The translations under genes were made by a program, and so were the position numbers. DNA of 11,637 nucleotides from contig JAEZMB010000041.1 of the NCBI GenBank assembly GCA_023435825.1, positions 1-11,637 on the forward strand, written 5' to 3'. This document shows positions 1 to 6,246 of this stretch, one piece after another. The DNA is from Pseudomonadota bacterium (GTDB taxonomy: Bacteria > Desulfobacterota > Desulfovibrionia > Desulfovibrionales > Desulfovibrionaceae). The notes under the pieces are model-generated. The model ran no database searches. It worked only from the letters and a program-made list of their open reading frames with translations, and was not told the DNA's origin. Numbering within the stretch: position 1 is the stretch's first letter; each line of letters starts with the position of its first letter.

Positions 1-1
1 C

Positions 2-142
2 AGCGACGCCCGCCCCTACGGCGGCTCGGGCCTGGGCAACGCCGGCGCGGTCATGGCCGAAGCCATCGAGAGTTTCGACCGCCCCTATTCCCTGACGCTC
101 ACCCTGCCGCCCCTTGGGGCGGTCTTCTTGCGGCCGGCCTAA
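2..142 (+). CDS. glgB: 1,4-alpha-glucan branching enzyme, C-terminal end (partial)
   Basis: Only the last 46 codons and the TAA stop are in the window; the gene enters from the left. The visible tail contains YGGSGLGNAG followed by SLTLTLPPLGAVFLRP, which matches the C-terminal all-beta domain of glycogen branching enzymes: a conserved YGGS.xGN.G loop and then a beta strand ending in LPPL. The enzyme family makes alpha-1,6 branches in glycogen by transferring alpha-1,4-glucan segments, in the cytoplasm. The catalytic GH13 barrel lies outside the window, so activity cannot be judged. The stop codon is followed within five bases by the structured repeat at 147-250, which probably ends its transcript. 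The related GH13 family of maltooligosyl-trehalose enzymes is a less likely alternative for such a short tail. Confidence 0.8.
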   Translation, partial: SDARPYGGSGLGNAGAVMAEAIESFDRPYSLTLTLPPLGAVFLRPA

Positions 143-146
143 CGCT

Positions 147-250
147 GGGCTCTGCCCTGCACCCGCCGGGGGGATAATCCCCCCGGACCCCCTGATCGTC
201 TGTGGCGGGCGGGGGAGCCACAAGCGGGCGGGGCAGGTGGGGAGGCGAGG
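147..250 (+). repeat. Structured intergenic repeat, copy 1
   Basis: This copy lies between the converging glgB (+) and hxlR (-) genes. Positions 161-248 align without gaps to 2305-2392 with 82 of 88 bases identical (hand count). Structure seen: GGGC-TCT-GCCC (147-157); a 9-bp perfect stem with a 3-base loop, CCGGGGGGA-TAA-TCCCCCCGG (166-186); and TGTGGC (201-206) pairing with GCCACA (217-222). There is no T-run, but the 9-bp GC stem is symmetric, so it could stop or stabilise transcripts arriving from both sides. Copy 1 has one small GGGC...GCCC hairpin before the main stem, where copy 2 has three. The repeat ends right at the hxlR stop codon (252-254). Confidence 0.8.
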
Positions 251-251
251 A

Positions 252-641
252 TTACGGGGAAGCAGGGGCGGGCGCGCAGCGCGGATCTTGCTCGAATCGG
301 CGTCCGCCGGCATCGCCCTCGGGGCGCTGCTCGGCCCAATACAGCAGCGCGTCCAGGGCCGGACACAACGCCTGGCCCCACTCGGTCAACCGATACTCCA
401 CCTTGGGCGGCGTCTGGGGATACACTTTTCGCGACACCAGGCCGTCCGCCTCCAACTGCCGCAACTGCTGGGCCAACATCTTCTGGGATATTCCGGGAAT
501 GAGCCGCTCCAGGTCGCTGTAACGCTGCACCTGTCCGCCAAACAGGTGAAACAGGATCAGCAGTTTCCAGCGGCCTTCCAGCAGATGCAGGGTCTTCTCG
601 ACATCCTCGGCCGCCGTCACGGCCGTATACACTTTCCTCAT
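252..641 (-). CDS. HxlR family winged-helix transcriptional regulator
   Basis: This 129-residue protein has the size of the HxlR family, single-domain winged-helix DNA-binding proteins that often sense electrophiles or redox stress. Visible family features are the N-terminal helix with LLEGRWKLLILFHLFGG (about 20-36), the recognition helix region RYSDLERLIPGISQKMLAQQL (40-60), and the wing LVSRKVYPQTPPKVEYRLTEWGQAL (68-92). Cysteines occur only at residues 93 and 122. It lacks the N-terminal redox cysteine of YodB- or HypR-type members, so thiol sensing by that route is not supported. It is divergent from the SnoaL/SDR genes, 92 bases away, the usual arrangement of a regulator beside its target. 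A short inverted repeat sits just upstream of its ATG. The last 20 or so residues are low in structure and run up to the repeat element. Target and inducer are inferred, not shown. Confidence 0.9.
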   Translation of the reverse strand: MRKVYTAVTAAEDVEKTLHLLEGRWKLLILFHLFGGQVQRYSDLERLIPGISQKMLAQQLRQLEADGLVSRKVYPQTPPKVEYRLTEWGQALCPALDALLYWAEQRPEGDAGGRRFEQDPRCAPAPASP

Positions 642-642
642 G

Positions 643-655
643 GTGAGTCGCTCAC
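643..655. promoter_or_regulatory. Candidate operator in the hxlR/SnoaL divergent region
   Basis: GTGAG-TCG-CTCAC is a perfect 5-bp inverted repeat with a 3-base spacer, immediately upstream of the hxlR start codon (639-641). It overlaps the place where the hxlR ribosome-binding site would be. It is a reasonable autoregulatory site for the dimeric HxlR protein, but a 5-bp arm can arise by chance. A weak sigma70-like pair pointing toward the SnoaL gene, TTGAAG (670-675) and TACTGG (693-698) with a 17-base spacer, is also present but its -10 is poor. Confidence 0.35.
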
Positions 656-733
656 TTTCCCGTGCGTTCTTGAAGAAACGCCCCGGCGGGCTTACTGGTC
701 TGCATCATCCCACCACAAACAACGAGGCCCGCC

Positions 734-1069
734 ATGCCAAGCCCTCTCCCTAAACCCGTGGCCGACTATTTCGCCGCCAGCAACGCCTCGGATTTTCCCC
801 GCCTCGAACGCTGTTTTGCCGAAAATGCCGTGGTGCGCGACGAAGGCCGCGAACATCACGGCCCCAAGGCCATCGCTGCCTGGCACGCCCAAACGCAACA
901 GGACTATCGCTACCAGACCGAAATCCTCGGCCACCACGGCCAGGGTCACGCCGTGGCCGTCGCCACGCGGGTCGCCGGCGACTTCCCCGGCAGCCCCGTC
1001 GAACTGGAACAGCGCTTTCGCCTGTCGCCCGAGGGCATCACAGCACTGGAGATCAAACCATGTCAATGA
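734..1069 (+). CDS. SnoaL/NTF2-like fold protein
   Basis: This 111-residue protein resembles the SnoaL-like branch of the NTF2 superfamily. It begins with a helix ending in VADYFAASNASDFPRLERCFAENAVVRDEGREHHG (about 9-43), where the F.E.A...D.g....G pattern is typical, and then has the expected beta strands (YRYQTEILGHHGQGHAVAVATRVAGDFPGSPVELEQRF). Family members form a cone-shaped cavity and act as cyclases, isomerases, hydrolases or small-ligand binders; no specific reaction can be assigned. A GAGG Shine-Dalgarno at 724-727 supports the start. The 3' end overlaps the SDR gene by 10 bases, so the two are probably translationally coupled and co-expressed under HxlR control (inference). HxlR, SnoaL and SDR genes together suggest handling of a small carbonyl or aromatic compound. 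Confidence 0.8.
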   Translation: MPSPLPKPVADYFAASNASDFPRLERCFAENAVVRDEGREHHGPKAIAAWHAQTQQDYRYQTEILGHHGQGHAVAVATRVAGDFPGSPVELEQRFRLSPEGITALEIKPCQ

Positions 1070-1839
1070 ACCTGGAACTGGCCGGAAAACGTGCCCTGGT
1101 GACCTCCGCCACAAAAGGCATCGGCGCGGCCGTCGCCCAGGCCCTACGCCAGGCCGGAGCCGACGTGCTTTCGGTCGCCCGGACCCGGCCCGAGAGCCTG
1201 TCGGCCCACACCTTTGTCGCCGCCGATCTGACGACCTCCCAAGGCTGCGCTGACCTCGCCCGGGCCGTGGCCGGGCGGTGGCAGGCCGTCGACGTCATGG
1301 TCCATGTGCTCGGCGGCTCCTCGGCCCCGTCCGGCGGCTTCGCCGTCCTGGACGACGAGGTCTGGCGCAGGGAACTCGACCTCAACCTCATGGCCGCCGT
1401 GCGCCTCGACCGCGCCCTGCTCCCGGCCATGATCGCCCAGGGGTCCGGCGTCGTCATCCACGTGACGTCCATCCAGGACCGTCTGCCCCTGCCCCAGTCC
1501 ACCACCGCTTACGCCGCCGCCAAGGCCGCCCTTTCCACCTACAGCAAAAGCCTGTCCAAGGAACTCGCCCCCAAGGGCGTCCGGGTCGTGCGGGTGTCGC
1601 CCGGCTGGGTGGAGACCGAAGCCGCCGTCGCCCTGGCCCGGCGTCTGGCCGACCAGGCCGGCACGGACTACGCGGGCGGCCAACGCATCATCATGGAGGC
1701 CCTGGGCGGCATCCCCCTGGGCCGGCCGGCCAAGCCCGAGGAAGTGGCCAACCTCGTCGTCTTTCTGGCCTCGCCCCTGGCCGCCGCCATCACCGGAACC
1801 GAATACGTCATTGACGGTGGAACCATCCCGGTAGCCTAG
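1060..1839 (+). CDS. SDR family NAD(P)-dependent oxidoreductase
   Basis: At 259 residues this has the normal length for a classical short-chain dehydrogenase/reductase. The Rossmann nucleotide loop is VTSATKGIG (14-22), with serine where the first glycine of TGxxxGIG usually stands. The DL after beta 3 is at 57-58, and the catalytic set is N109, S137, Y151 and K155 (YAAAK). The usual NNAG is replaced by HVLGG (82-86), as in a subgroup of SDRs. Arginines 41 and 43 after the second strand favour NADP(H), by inference. The C-terminus has the family's GRPAKPEEVANLVVFLAS and GTEYVIDGG. Substrate is unknown. The ATG at 1060 has GGAGA at 1048-1052; an ATG at 1066 would give a four-base ATGA overlap with the upstream stop but sits too far from that site. 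Confidence 0.93.
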   Translation: MSMNLELAGKRALVTSATKGIGAAVAQALRQAGADVLSVARTRPESLSAHTFVAADLTTSQGCADLARAVAGRWQAVDVMVHVLGGSSAPSGGFAVLDDEVWRRELDLNLMAAVRLDRALLPAMIAQGSGVVIHVTSIQDRLPLPQSTTAYAAAKAALSTYSKSLSKELAPKGVRVVRVSPGWVETEAAVALARRLADQAGTDYAGGQRIIMEALGGIPLGRPAKPEEVANLVVFLASPLAAAITGTEYVIDGGTIPVA

Positions 1840-1950
1840 GTTGCCGGCCTCCACACCAGCCGCCCCAGAGGGCGAAGAAACGGACAACGAACCCCTTGCG
1901 CCGCCCATGCCTAGGCGCGGCCGAACCTCATGCAGCCCAAGGGAGAACCC

Positions 1951-2238
1951 ATGGCCGCCTATTTGCTCTTTATTCGGGAAAGACTCCGGGACCAGGCCCA
2001 CTACGACCGCTACAAACAGGCGGCCCCGGCCGCCATGCAAGGCCATGACGCCACGGCCCGCGCCGTATACGGCTTATGCGAAACCCTGGAAGGTCCCGAG
2101 GCCCAAGGTGTGGTGATCCTGGAATTCGCCACCATGGCGGCGGCGCGCGACTTCTACCACAGCCCGGCCTACCAGGAAGCAAGCCGCTCCCGACACCTCG
2201 GCAGCGACTACCGCGTCATCCTGACCGAAGGCCTCTAA
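1951..2238 (+). CDS. DUF1330 domain protein (dimeric alpha-beta barrel fold)
   Basis: This 95-residue protein matches DUF1330, a small ferredoxin-like alpha/beta family. Seen: an opening strand MAAYLLFIRERLRDQAHYDRYKQ (1-23), a central strand GVVILEFATMAAARDFYHSPAYQEA (about 53-77, with the family's f.s...a..wy.spEYq.. pattern), and a final YRVILTEGL. Members are mostly uncharacterised; the fold resembles small dimeric monooxygenases and stress proteins. The start at 1951 is chosen because AAGGGAG (1939-1945) lies at correct distance; an in-frame ATG at 1930 would add seven residues and has no such site. The gene lies 111 bases after the SDR stop with no obvious terminator between, so it may belong to the same transcript. 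Confidence 0.85.
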   Translation: MAAYLLFIRERLRDQAHYDRYKQAAPAAMQGHDATARAVYGLCETLEGPEAQGVVILEFATMAAARDFYHSPAYQEASRSRHLGSDYRVILTEGL

Positions 2239-2243
2239 CCCGG

Positions 2244-2392
2244 CCAGGGCGCTGCCCTGGACCCGGCAGGGCTCCGCCCTGCACCCGCACGGGCGCTGCC
2301 CGTGACCCGCCGGGGGGATAATCCCCCCGGACCCCCTGGCCGTCTGTGGCGGGCGGGGGAGCCACAAGCGGGTGGTGCAGGCGCGGAGGCGA
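2244..2392 (+). repeat. Structured intergenic repeat, copy 2, with tandem hairpin array
   Basis: This element lies between DUF1330 (+) and uppS (-), again a convergent junction. Four stems follow one another, each with a three-base loop: CCAGGGC-GCT-GCCCTGG (2244-2260), GCAGGGC-TCC-GCCCTGC (2266-2282), CACGGGC-GCT-GCCCGTG (2288-2304) and CCGGGGGGA-TAA-TCCCCCCGG (2310-2330). They are spaced about 22 bases apart by ACCCG or a close variant. The outer stem bases differ between units but stay paired, so structure is kept. A further TGTGGC/GCCACA stem is at 2345-2366. Positions 2305-2392 match copy 1 at 82 of 88 bases. Confidence 0.8.
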
Positions 2393-2430
2393 AGGATACA
2401 GGCGCGGTTGACGTCTTGTGCTGTCGCAAC

Positions 2431-2481
2431 AAAACGGGGCCGTTGCTGCCGCCGGCCTAGCCGGGAGCGTCAACGGCCCCG
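2431..2481 (-). terminator. Terminator after uppS (end of pyrH-frr-uppS run)
   Basis: GGGGCCGTTG (2436-2445) pairs perfectly with CAACGGCCCC (2471-2480), extended by C2435-G2481 to 11 bp. Inside the loop is a second stem, CCGGC-CTA-GCCGG (2452-2464). Read on the minus strand the stem is followed by GTTTTG (complement of 2430-2435 region), a modest T-run. A smaller hairpin, TCCCGGG-TCG-CCCGGGA (2493-2509), lies between it and the uppS stop. Together they make a convincing end for the minus-strand operon. Confidence 0.7.
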
Positions 2482-2513
2482 AAAGTATCCTGTCCCGGGT
2501 CGCCCGGGAAAAA

Positions 2514-3212
2514 CTAGGCTTGGATCTGTTCGCCGGTCAGGCCGAAGCGGCGCGTGCGGTTGCAGTAGTCGGCCAGGATGGCGTCGAGGCAGTCCGGGGT
2601 GAAGTCCGGCCACAGCGTCTCGGGGAAAGCGAATTCGCTGTAGGCCGACTGCCACAGCAGGTAGCCGGACAGGCGCATCTCGCCGCTGGTGCGGATGATG
2701 AGGTCCGGGTCGGGCTGGCCGGCGGTGTAGAGCTCGGCGGCCAGGGCCTCCTCGGTGACGGCCTCGGGAGCCAGGCCCTTGGCCGCCAAACGGCGGCAGG
2801 CCCGCAGGATCTCCTCGCGGCCGGAATAGTTGAGCGCCAGATTGAGCGTCATGGCTTCGCAGTGGGCCGTCTTGGTGATGACCCGGGACAGCACCGTGCG
2901 CGCGGCCAGGGGCAGCTCGTCCAGCTCGCCGAGCACCTTGAAGCGGATGGACTGGGCCAGAAGCGTGTCGAGTTCCTTGGTCAGGAAACGCACGAGCAGG
3001 TCGAAGAGAAATTTGATCTCGTCGGCCGGCCGGCCCCAGTTCTCCTTGGAGAAGGTATAGAGCGTCAGGTGTCCGATGCCGAGCTCGCGACAGCGCGTGA
3101 CGATGCCCCGGGCCGACTCCACGCCGGCCCGGTGTCCCTCGCTGCGCGGCAGCCCGCGCATGGTGGCCCAGCGGCCGTTGCCGTCCATGATGACGGCCAC
3201 GTGCCGGGGCAA
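2514..3212 (-). CDS. uppS: Isoprenyl transferase (undecaprenyl diphosphate synthase)
   Basis: This enzyme condenses isopentenyl diphosphate units in cis onto farnesyl diphosphate to make the C55 lipid carrier for peptidoglycan and O-antigen synthesis. The sequence shows HVAVIMDGNGRWA (4-16, with the catalytic/magnesium aspartate at 10), RSEGHRAG (23-30), LTLYTFSKENWGRP, NYSGREEI, and the substrate-binding DPDLIIRTSGEMRLSGYL. Length of 232 is normal. The listed start is TTG; there is no ATG until residue 9, which would remove part of the active site. A CTG at 3231-3233, eight bases after a GGAG, would add seven residues (LDVQKLP) and is a real alternative. It follows frr by 23 bases and is the last gene of the run. 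Confidence 0.95.
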   Translation of the reverse strand: MPRHVAVIMDGNGRWATMRGLPRSEGHRAGVESARGIVTRCRELGIGHLTLYTFSKENWGRPADEIKFLFDLLVRFLTKELDTLLAQSIRFKVLGELDELPLAARTVLSRVITKTAHCEAMTLNLALNYSGREEILRACRRLAAKGLAPEAVTEEALAAELYTAGQPDPDLIIRTSGEMRLSGYLLWQSAYSEFAFPETLWPDFTPDCLDAILADYCNRTRRFGLTGEQIQA

Positions 3213-3235
3213 CGGAAGCTTCTGGACGTCCAGGG

Positions 3236-3790
3236 CTAGATCTCCATGATTTCCTTTTCCTTCTTGGAAAAGGCCTCATCGGTTTTGGCGATGTAATTGT
3301 CGGTGAGCTTTTGCACGTCTTCCTGGCCCTTGCGCTGATCGTCCTCGCTGATGGCCTTGTCGTTCTTCTTTTTCTTCAGCAGCTCGTTGGCATCGCGCCG
3401 CACGTTGCGCATGGCCACCTTGGCTTCCTCGACGTACTTCTTGGCCACCTTGGCCAGGTCCTTGCGGCGGTCCTCGGTCAGGGGCGGAATGGAAATGCGG
3501 ATGATCTTGCCGTCGTTGACCGGCGTCAGTCCCAGGCCGGACTTGAGGATGGCCTTCTCGATGTCGGCAAAGGCCTTGCGGTCCCAGGGCTGGATGGTGA
3601 TGGTGCGGCTGTCGGGGGTGGCCACCGAGGCCAGCTGGTCCAGCTGGGTCGCGGTGCCGTAATAGTCCACGCGCACGCCGTCCAGGAGCGAAGTCGTGGC
3701 CCGCCCGGTGCGCAGACGGGAGAACTCCTTGTCCAGGGCGGCCAGCGCCTTTTTCATCCGATCTTCAGCGTCAGTAAGCACGGTCTGCAT
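3236..3790 (-). CDS. frr: Ribosome recycling factor
   Basis: The 184-residue product has the standard length of RRF, which with EF-G splits the post-termination ribosome. The N-terminal helix carries FSRLRTGRATTSLLDGVRVDYYG (23-45), the hinge and beta domain follow (LDQLASVATPDSRTITIQPWD, 50-70), and VNDGKIIRISIPPLTEDRRKDLAKVAKK (91-118) and NVRRDAN (129-135) are hallmark segments of the three-helix bundle. A strong AAGGAGG site is embedded in the last codons of pyrH. The start codon lies one base after the pyrH stop, so the pair is tightly coupled. Confidence 0.97.
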   Translation of the reverse strand: MQTVLTDAEDRMKKALAALDKEFSRLRTGRATTSLLDGVRVDYYGTATQLDQLASVATPDSRTITIQPWDRKAFADIEKAILKSGLGLTPVNDGKIIRISIPPLTEDRRKDLAKVAKKYVEEAKVAMRNVRRDANELLKKKKNDKAISEDDQRKGQEDVQKLTDNYIAKTDEAFSKKEKEIMEI

Positions 3791-3791
3791 C

Positions 3792-4514
3792 TTATTGGCC
3801 TCCTTTGACGACGGTGCCGACAGGGTCGCCGGCCAGCACGCGGCTCAGATTTCCAGCGGTGAACATATTAAAGACCACGATGGGCATGTTGTTGTCCATG
3901 GCCAGGCTGATGGCCGTGGTGTCCATGACCCGCAGCCGTTTTTCCAGCACGTCCATGTAGGTCAGCTCGTCGAATTTCACGGCGTCGGCGTGTTTGGCCG
4001 GGTCCTTGTCGTACACGCCGTCGACCTTGGTGCCCTTGAGGATGGCCTCGCTCTTGAGTTCCATGGCCCGCAGCGCCGCGGCCGTGTCCGTGGTGAAATA
4101 CGGATTGCCCGTGCCGGCGGCGCAGATCACCACCCGGCCCTTGTCCAGGTGGTGCAGGGCGCGGCGGCGGATGTAGGGCTCGCAGACCTCGCGCATGGTG
4201 ATGGCCGACATGACGCGGGTGGACAGTCCCTGCTTCTCCAGGCCTTCCTGCACGGCCAGGGCGTTTAACACCGTGGCCAACATCCCCATGTAGTCGGCCG
4301 AGGACCGGTCCATGCCGGCGGCCTGCTCCGAGACGCCGCGAAAAATGTTGCCGCCGCCAATGACCAGGGAGATCCTGGCCCCCTTTTCGGTCGCCGACAC
4401 GATCTCCCGGCAGAAATTCGTGATGGTCTGGTTGTCGATGCCAAACGGCCGGCCGCCAGCCAACGCCTCGCCGCTGATCTTAAGCAAAACCTGGGAAAAT
4501 CGCAATTTCGACAT
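3792..4514 (-). CDS. pyrH: UMP kinase
   Basis: This 240-residue amino-acid-kinase-fold enzyme phosphorylates UMP to UDP with ATP in pyrimidine nucleotide synthesis. Motifs: LLKISGEALAG (10-20, phosphate loop), GGGNIFRG (53-60), DYMGMLATVLNALA (74-87), GTGNPYFTTDTAAALRA (134-150) and GTKVDGVYDKDP (161-172). The ATG at 4514 is chosen because an AGGAGA sits about six bases upstream and the protein begins MSKLRFSQVLLKISGEAL, the usual family start. The open frame continues upstream for 67 codons, but that part is arginine- and proline-rich and has no family similarity. The gene is separated from tsf by a terminator and a 305-base gap, so it probably starts its own transcript with frr and uppS. 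Confidence 0.97.
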   Translation of the reverse strand: MSKLRFSQVLLKISGEALAGGRPFGIDNQTITNFCREIVSATEKGARISLVIGGGNIFRGVSEQAAGMDRSSADYMGMLATVLNALAVQEGLEKQGLSTRVMSAITMREVCEPYIRRRALHHLDKGRVVICAAGTGNPYFTTDTAAALRAMELKSEAILKGTKVDGVYDKDPAKHADAVKFDELTYMDVLEKRLRVMDTTAISLAMDNNMPIVVFNMFTAGNLSRVLAGDPVGTVVKGGQ

Positions 4515-4772
4515 GGGACGTCTCCTGAAGGGGAAGGGTGTCGGTCCATGGCCGGCCAGGGCCGGAGCGCGGCGACGCGGGCAGTCCCACGCCTGGCGCG
4601 CCGGTCGGCCGTAAACCGCCTCCGGGCCGTCCGCCCCCTCCCGAACAGACGACGACCGTTGGCGGCGAGTCCGACGGGGCAAGGCGGCGACCGCCCGGCC
4701 GGGCGGTTGCGCCATCTTGCCCGCATCGGGCCGCGATGCAAGCGAAACCCTGGCGGGTTCGCCCTACGACTC
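4515..4772 (-). other. pyrH leader / tsf-pyrH intergenic region
   Basis: There is no convincing gene between the pyrH start and the tsf terminator. Structured elements seen: an 18-bp perfect palindrome ACCGCCCGGCCGGGCGGT (4690-4707); GCATCG-GGCCG-CGATGC (4723-4739); and GCGAA...TTCGC with an inner CCC/GGG stem (4742-4762). A weak minus-strand promoter candidate is TTGCAT (4736-4741) and AAGATG (4713-4718) with a 17-base spacer; the -10 is poor. The region presumably carries the pyrH promoter and a 5' leader. Confidence 0.5.
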
Positions 4773-4799
4773 AAAAAAAACGGGCCTTTCGGCCCGTTT
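4773..4799 (-). terminator. Intrinsic terminator after tsf
   Basis: On the minus strand, AAACGGGCC-GAAA-GGCCCGTTT is followed by an uninterrupted T-run (eight A's at 4773-4780 on the plus strand). The GAAA tetraloop, GC stem and T-run make this the clearest terminator in the window. It lies 20 bases after the tsf stop and separates rpsB-tsf from pyrH. Confidence 0.92.
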
Positions 4800-4819
4800 G
4801 ATCAGCGGTGCGTGGCGGC

Positions 4820-5422
4820 CTAGGCGTCCTCGCCCAGGGCCAAGCGGGTAAAGCGCCCGATCTGGATGTTCTCGCCGATGACGCCGACGAGTTCGTTCAT
4901 CAGGTCCTTGATGGTGACCTTGTCGTCCTTGATGAACGGCTGCTCCAGCAGGCAGATTTCCTTGTAGAACTTCTTGACGCGGCCGTCGACGATCTTCTCG
5001 GCGATGGCTTCGGGCTTGCCCTCTTCCATGGCCTGGTTCTTGAAGATCTCGCGTTCCTTGGCAAGCAGGTCGGCCGGCACTTCCTCGGGGGTGACGCACA
5101 CCGGGTTGGCCGCGGCGATCTGCATGGCCACGTTTTTGGCGAACTCCAGGAAGCGCTCGGAGCGGGCGACGAAGTCGGTCTCGCACTTGATCTCGACCAT
5201 GACGCCGAGCTTGCCGTTGGAGTGGATGTAGGAGCCGATCACCCCTTCCGAGGTGGCGCGGCCGGCGCGCTTCTGGGCCTTGGACAGCCCCTTCTCGCGC
5301 AGCCAGGCAACAGCCTTTTCTTCATCGCCGTTGCACTCGCCAAGAGCCTTCTTGCAATCCATCATGCCCGCGCCGGTCTTGTCGCGCAGGGCCTTCACGC
5401 TGGCAGCGGAAATAGCCGACAT
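4820..5422 (-). CDS. tsf: Translation elongation factor Ts
   Basis: EF-Ts recharges EF-Tu by exchanging GDP for GTP. The N-terminal UBA-like domain has VKALRDKTGAGMMDCKKAL (9-27), followed by KAVAWLREKG and the core signature VEIKCETDFVAR (76-87), where lysine replaces the more common asparagine. At 200 residues it is the short form lacking most of the second core subdomain of the E. coli protein (about 280), as found in several deltaproteobacteria and Thermus. The ATG has a strong AGGAGG site overlapping the rpsB stop codon, with a 12-base gap, so translation is coupled to rpsB. A terminator follows. Confidence 0.97.
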   Translation of the reverse strand: MSAISAASVKALRDKTGAGMMDCKKALGECNGDEEKAVAWLREKGLSKAQKRAGRATSEGVIGSYIHSNGKLGVMVEIKCETDFVARSERFLEFAKNVAMQIAAANPVCVTPEEVPADLLAKEREIFKNQAMEEGKPEAIAEKIVDGRVKKFYKEICLLEQPFIKDDKVTIKDLMNELVGVIGENIQIGRFTRLALGEDA

Positions 5423-5434
5423 AGGGGAATCCTC

Positions 5435-6211
5435 CTACTCGCCGGTGGTTTCGGTAGCGGTTTCAGCTTCATCGACCGGGGCGGCTTCGGGCTTTTCGTC
5501 CTTGTCCGCGACCGGCTCGACGTCCTTGGTCTGGGCAGCGCCTTCCATGCAGGCTTCCGCGATGCTGGCGGCAAAAAGCTTGATGGCCCGGATGGCGTCG
5601 TCGTTGCCCGGAATCACGTAGTCGATGACGTCAGGGTCGCAGTTGGTGTCAACCACGGCCACGATGGGGATGCCGAGCTTGCGGCATTCCTGCACGGCGA
5701 TCTCTTCGCGCTTGGGATCGATGATGAACGCGGCCTGGGGCAGGCGGTCCATGTGCTTGATGCCGCCCAGGTTATCGTTGAGCTTGGCCACTTCGCGGCC
5801 CATCATGACGATTTCCTTTTTCGGGAAGCGCTTGATGGAGCCGTCCTCGAACATGCGTTCGAGGGTCTTCATGCGGTCGATGCTCTTCTTGATGGTCTGG
5901 AAGTTGGTGAGCATGCCGCCCATCCAACGGTTGGTGACGGAGAACTGGCCGACGCGCTCGGCTTCCTTCTTCACCGACTCCTGAGCCTGGCGCTTGGTGC
6001 CGACGAAGATGACCCGGCCGCCGGTGGCGACCACGCCGGAGATGAAGTCGTGGGCCTTCTGGTACAGTTTGACAGTCTGCTGCAGGTCGATGATGTGGAT
6101 GCCGTTTCTGGCGCCGAAGATGAACGGACGCATCTTGGGGTTCCAGCGACGGGTCTGGTGTCCGAAGTGGACGCCGGTCTCAAGCAGCTGTTTCATGGTA
6201 ACGTAAGGCAT
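5435..6211 (-). CDS. rpsB: 30S ribosomal protein S2
   Basis: S2 binds at the back of the small-subunit head and is needed for S1 recruitment. The protein starts MPYVTMKQLLETGVHFGHQTRRWNPKM, and contains FGARNGIHIIDLQQT (32-46), FVGTKRQAQ, TNRWMGGMLTNFQTI and DPDVIDYVIPGNDDAIRAI, all typical. It has 258 residues, including an acidic, proline/alanine-rich tail that varies in the family. The start at 6211 has an AAGGAG seven bases upstream. The frame stays open 83 codons further upstream but that part covers the leader and is not S2-like. It opens the operon with tsf. Confidence 0.97.
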   Translation of the reverse strand: MPYVTMKQLLETGVHFGHQTRRWNPKMRPFIFGARNGIHIIDLQQTVKLYQKAHDFISGVVATGGRVIFVGTKRQAQESVKKEAERVGQFSVTNRWMGGMLTNFQTIKKSIDRMKTLERMFEDGSIKRFPKKEIVMMGREVAKLNDNLGGIKHMDRLPQAAFIIDPKREEIAVQECRKLGIPIVAVVDTNCDPDVIDYVIPGNDDAIRAIKLFAASIAEACMEGAAQTKDVEPVADKDEKPEAAPVDEAETATETTGE

Positions 6212-6246
6212 GGGAACTCCTTGGGTTTTCCCTCCGCCCCGGAATT

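Noticed and set aside
114..1253. 379-codon plus-strand open frame
   Set aside because: It crosses the repeat, hxlR antisense, the SnoaL gene out of frame and the SDR start; composition is low-complexity R, P and A.
2244..2330. CRISPR-like reading of the 22-base repeat spacing
   Set aside because: Units are contiguous hairpins with no unique spacers of constant length and no cas genes nearby.
4515..4715. 67-residue N-terminal extension of PyrH
   Set aside because: The extension is arginine/proline-rich, unlike UMP kinases, and the ATG at 4514 has a good ribosome-binding site.
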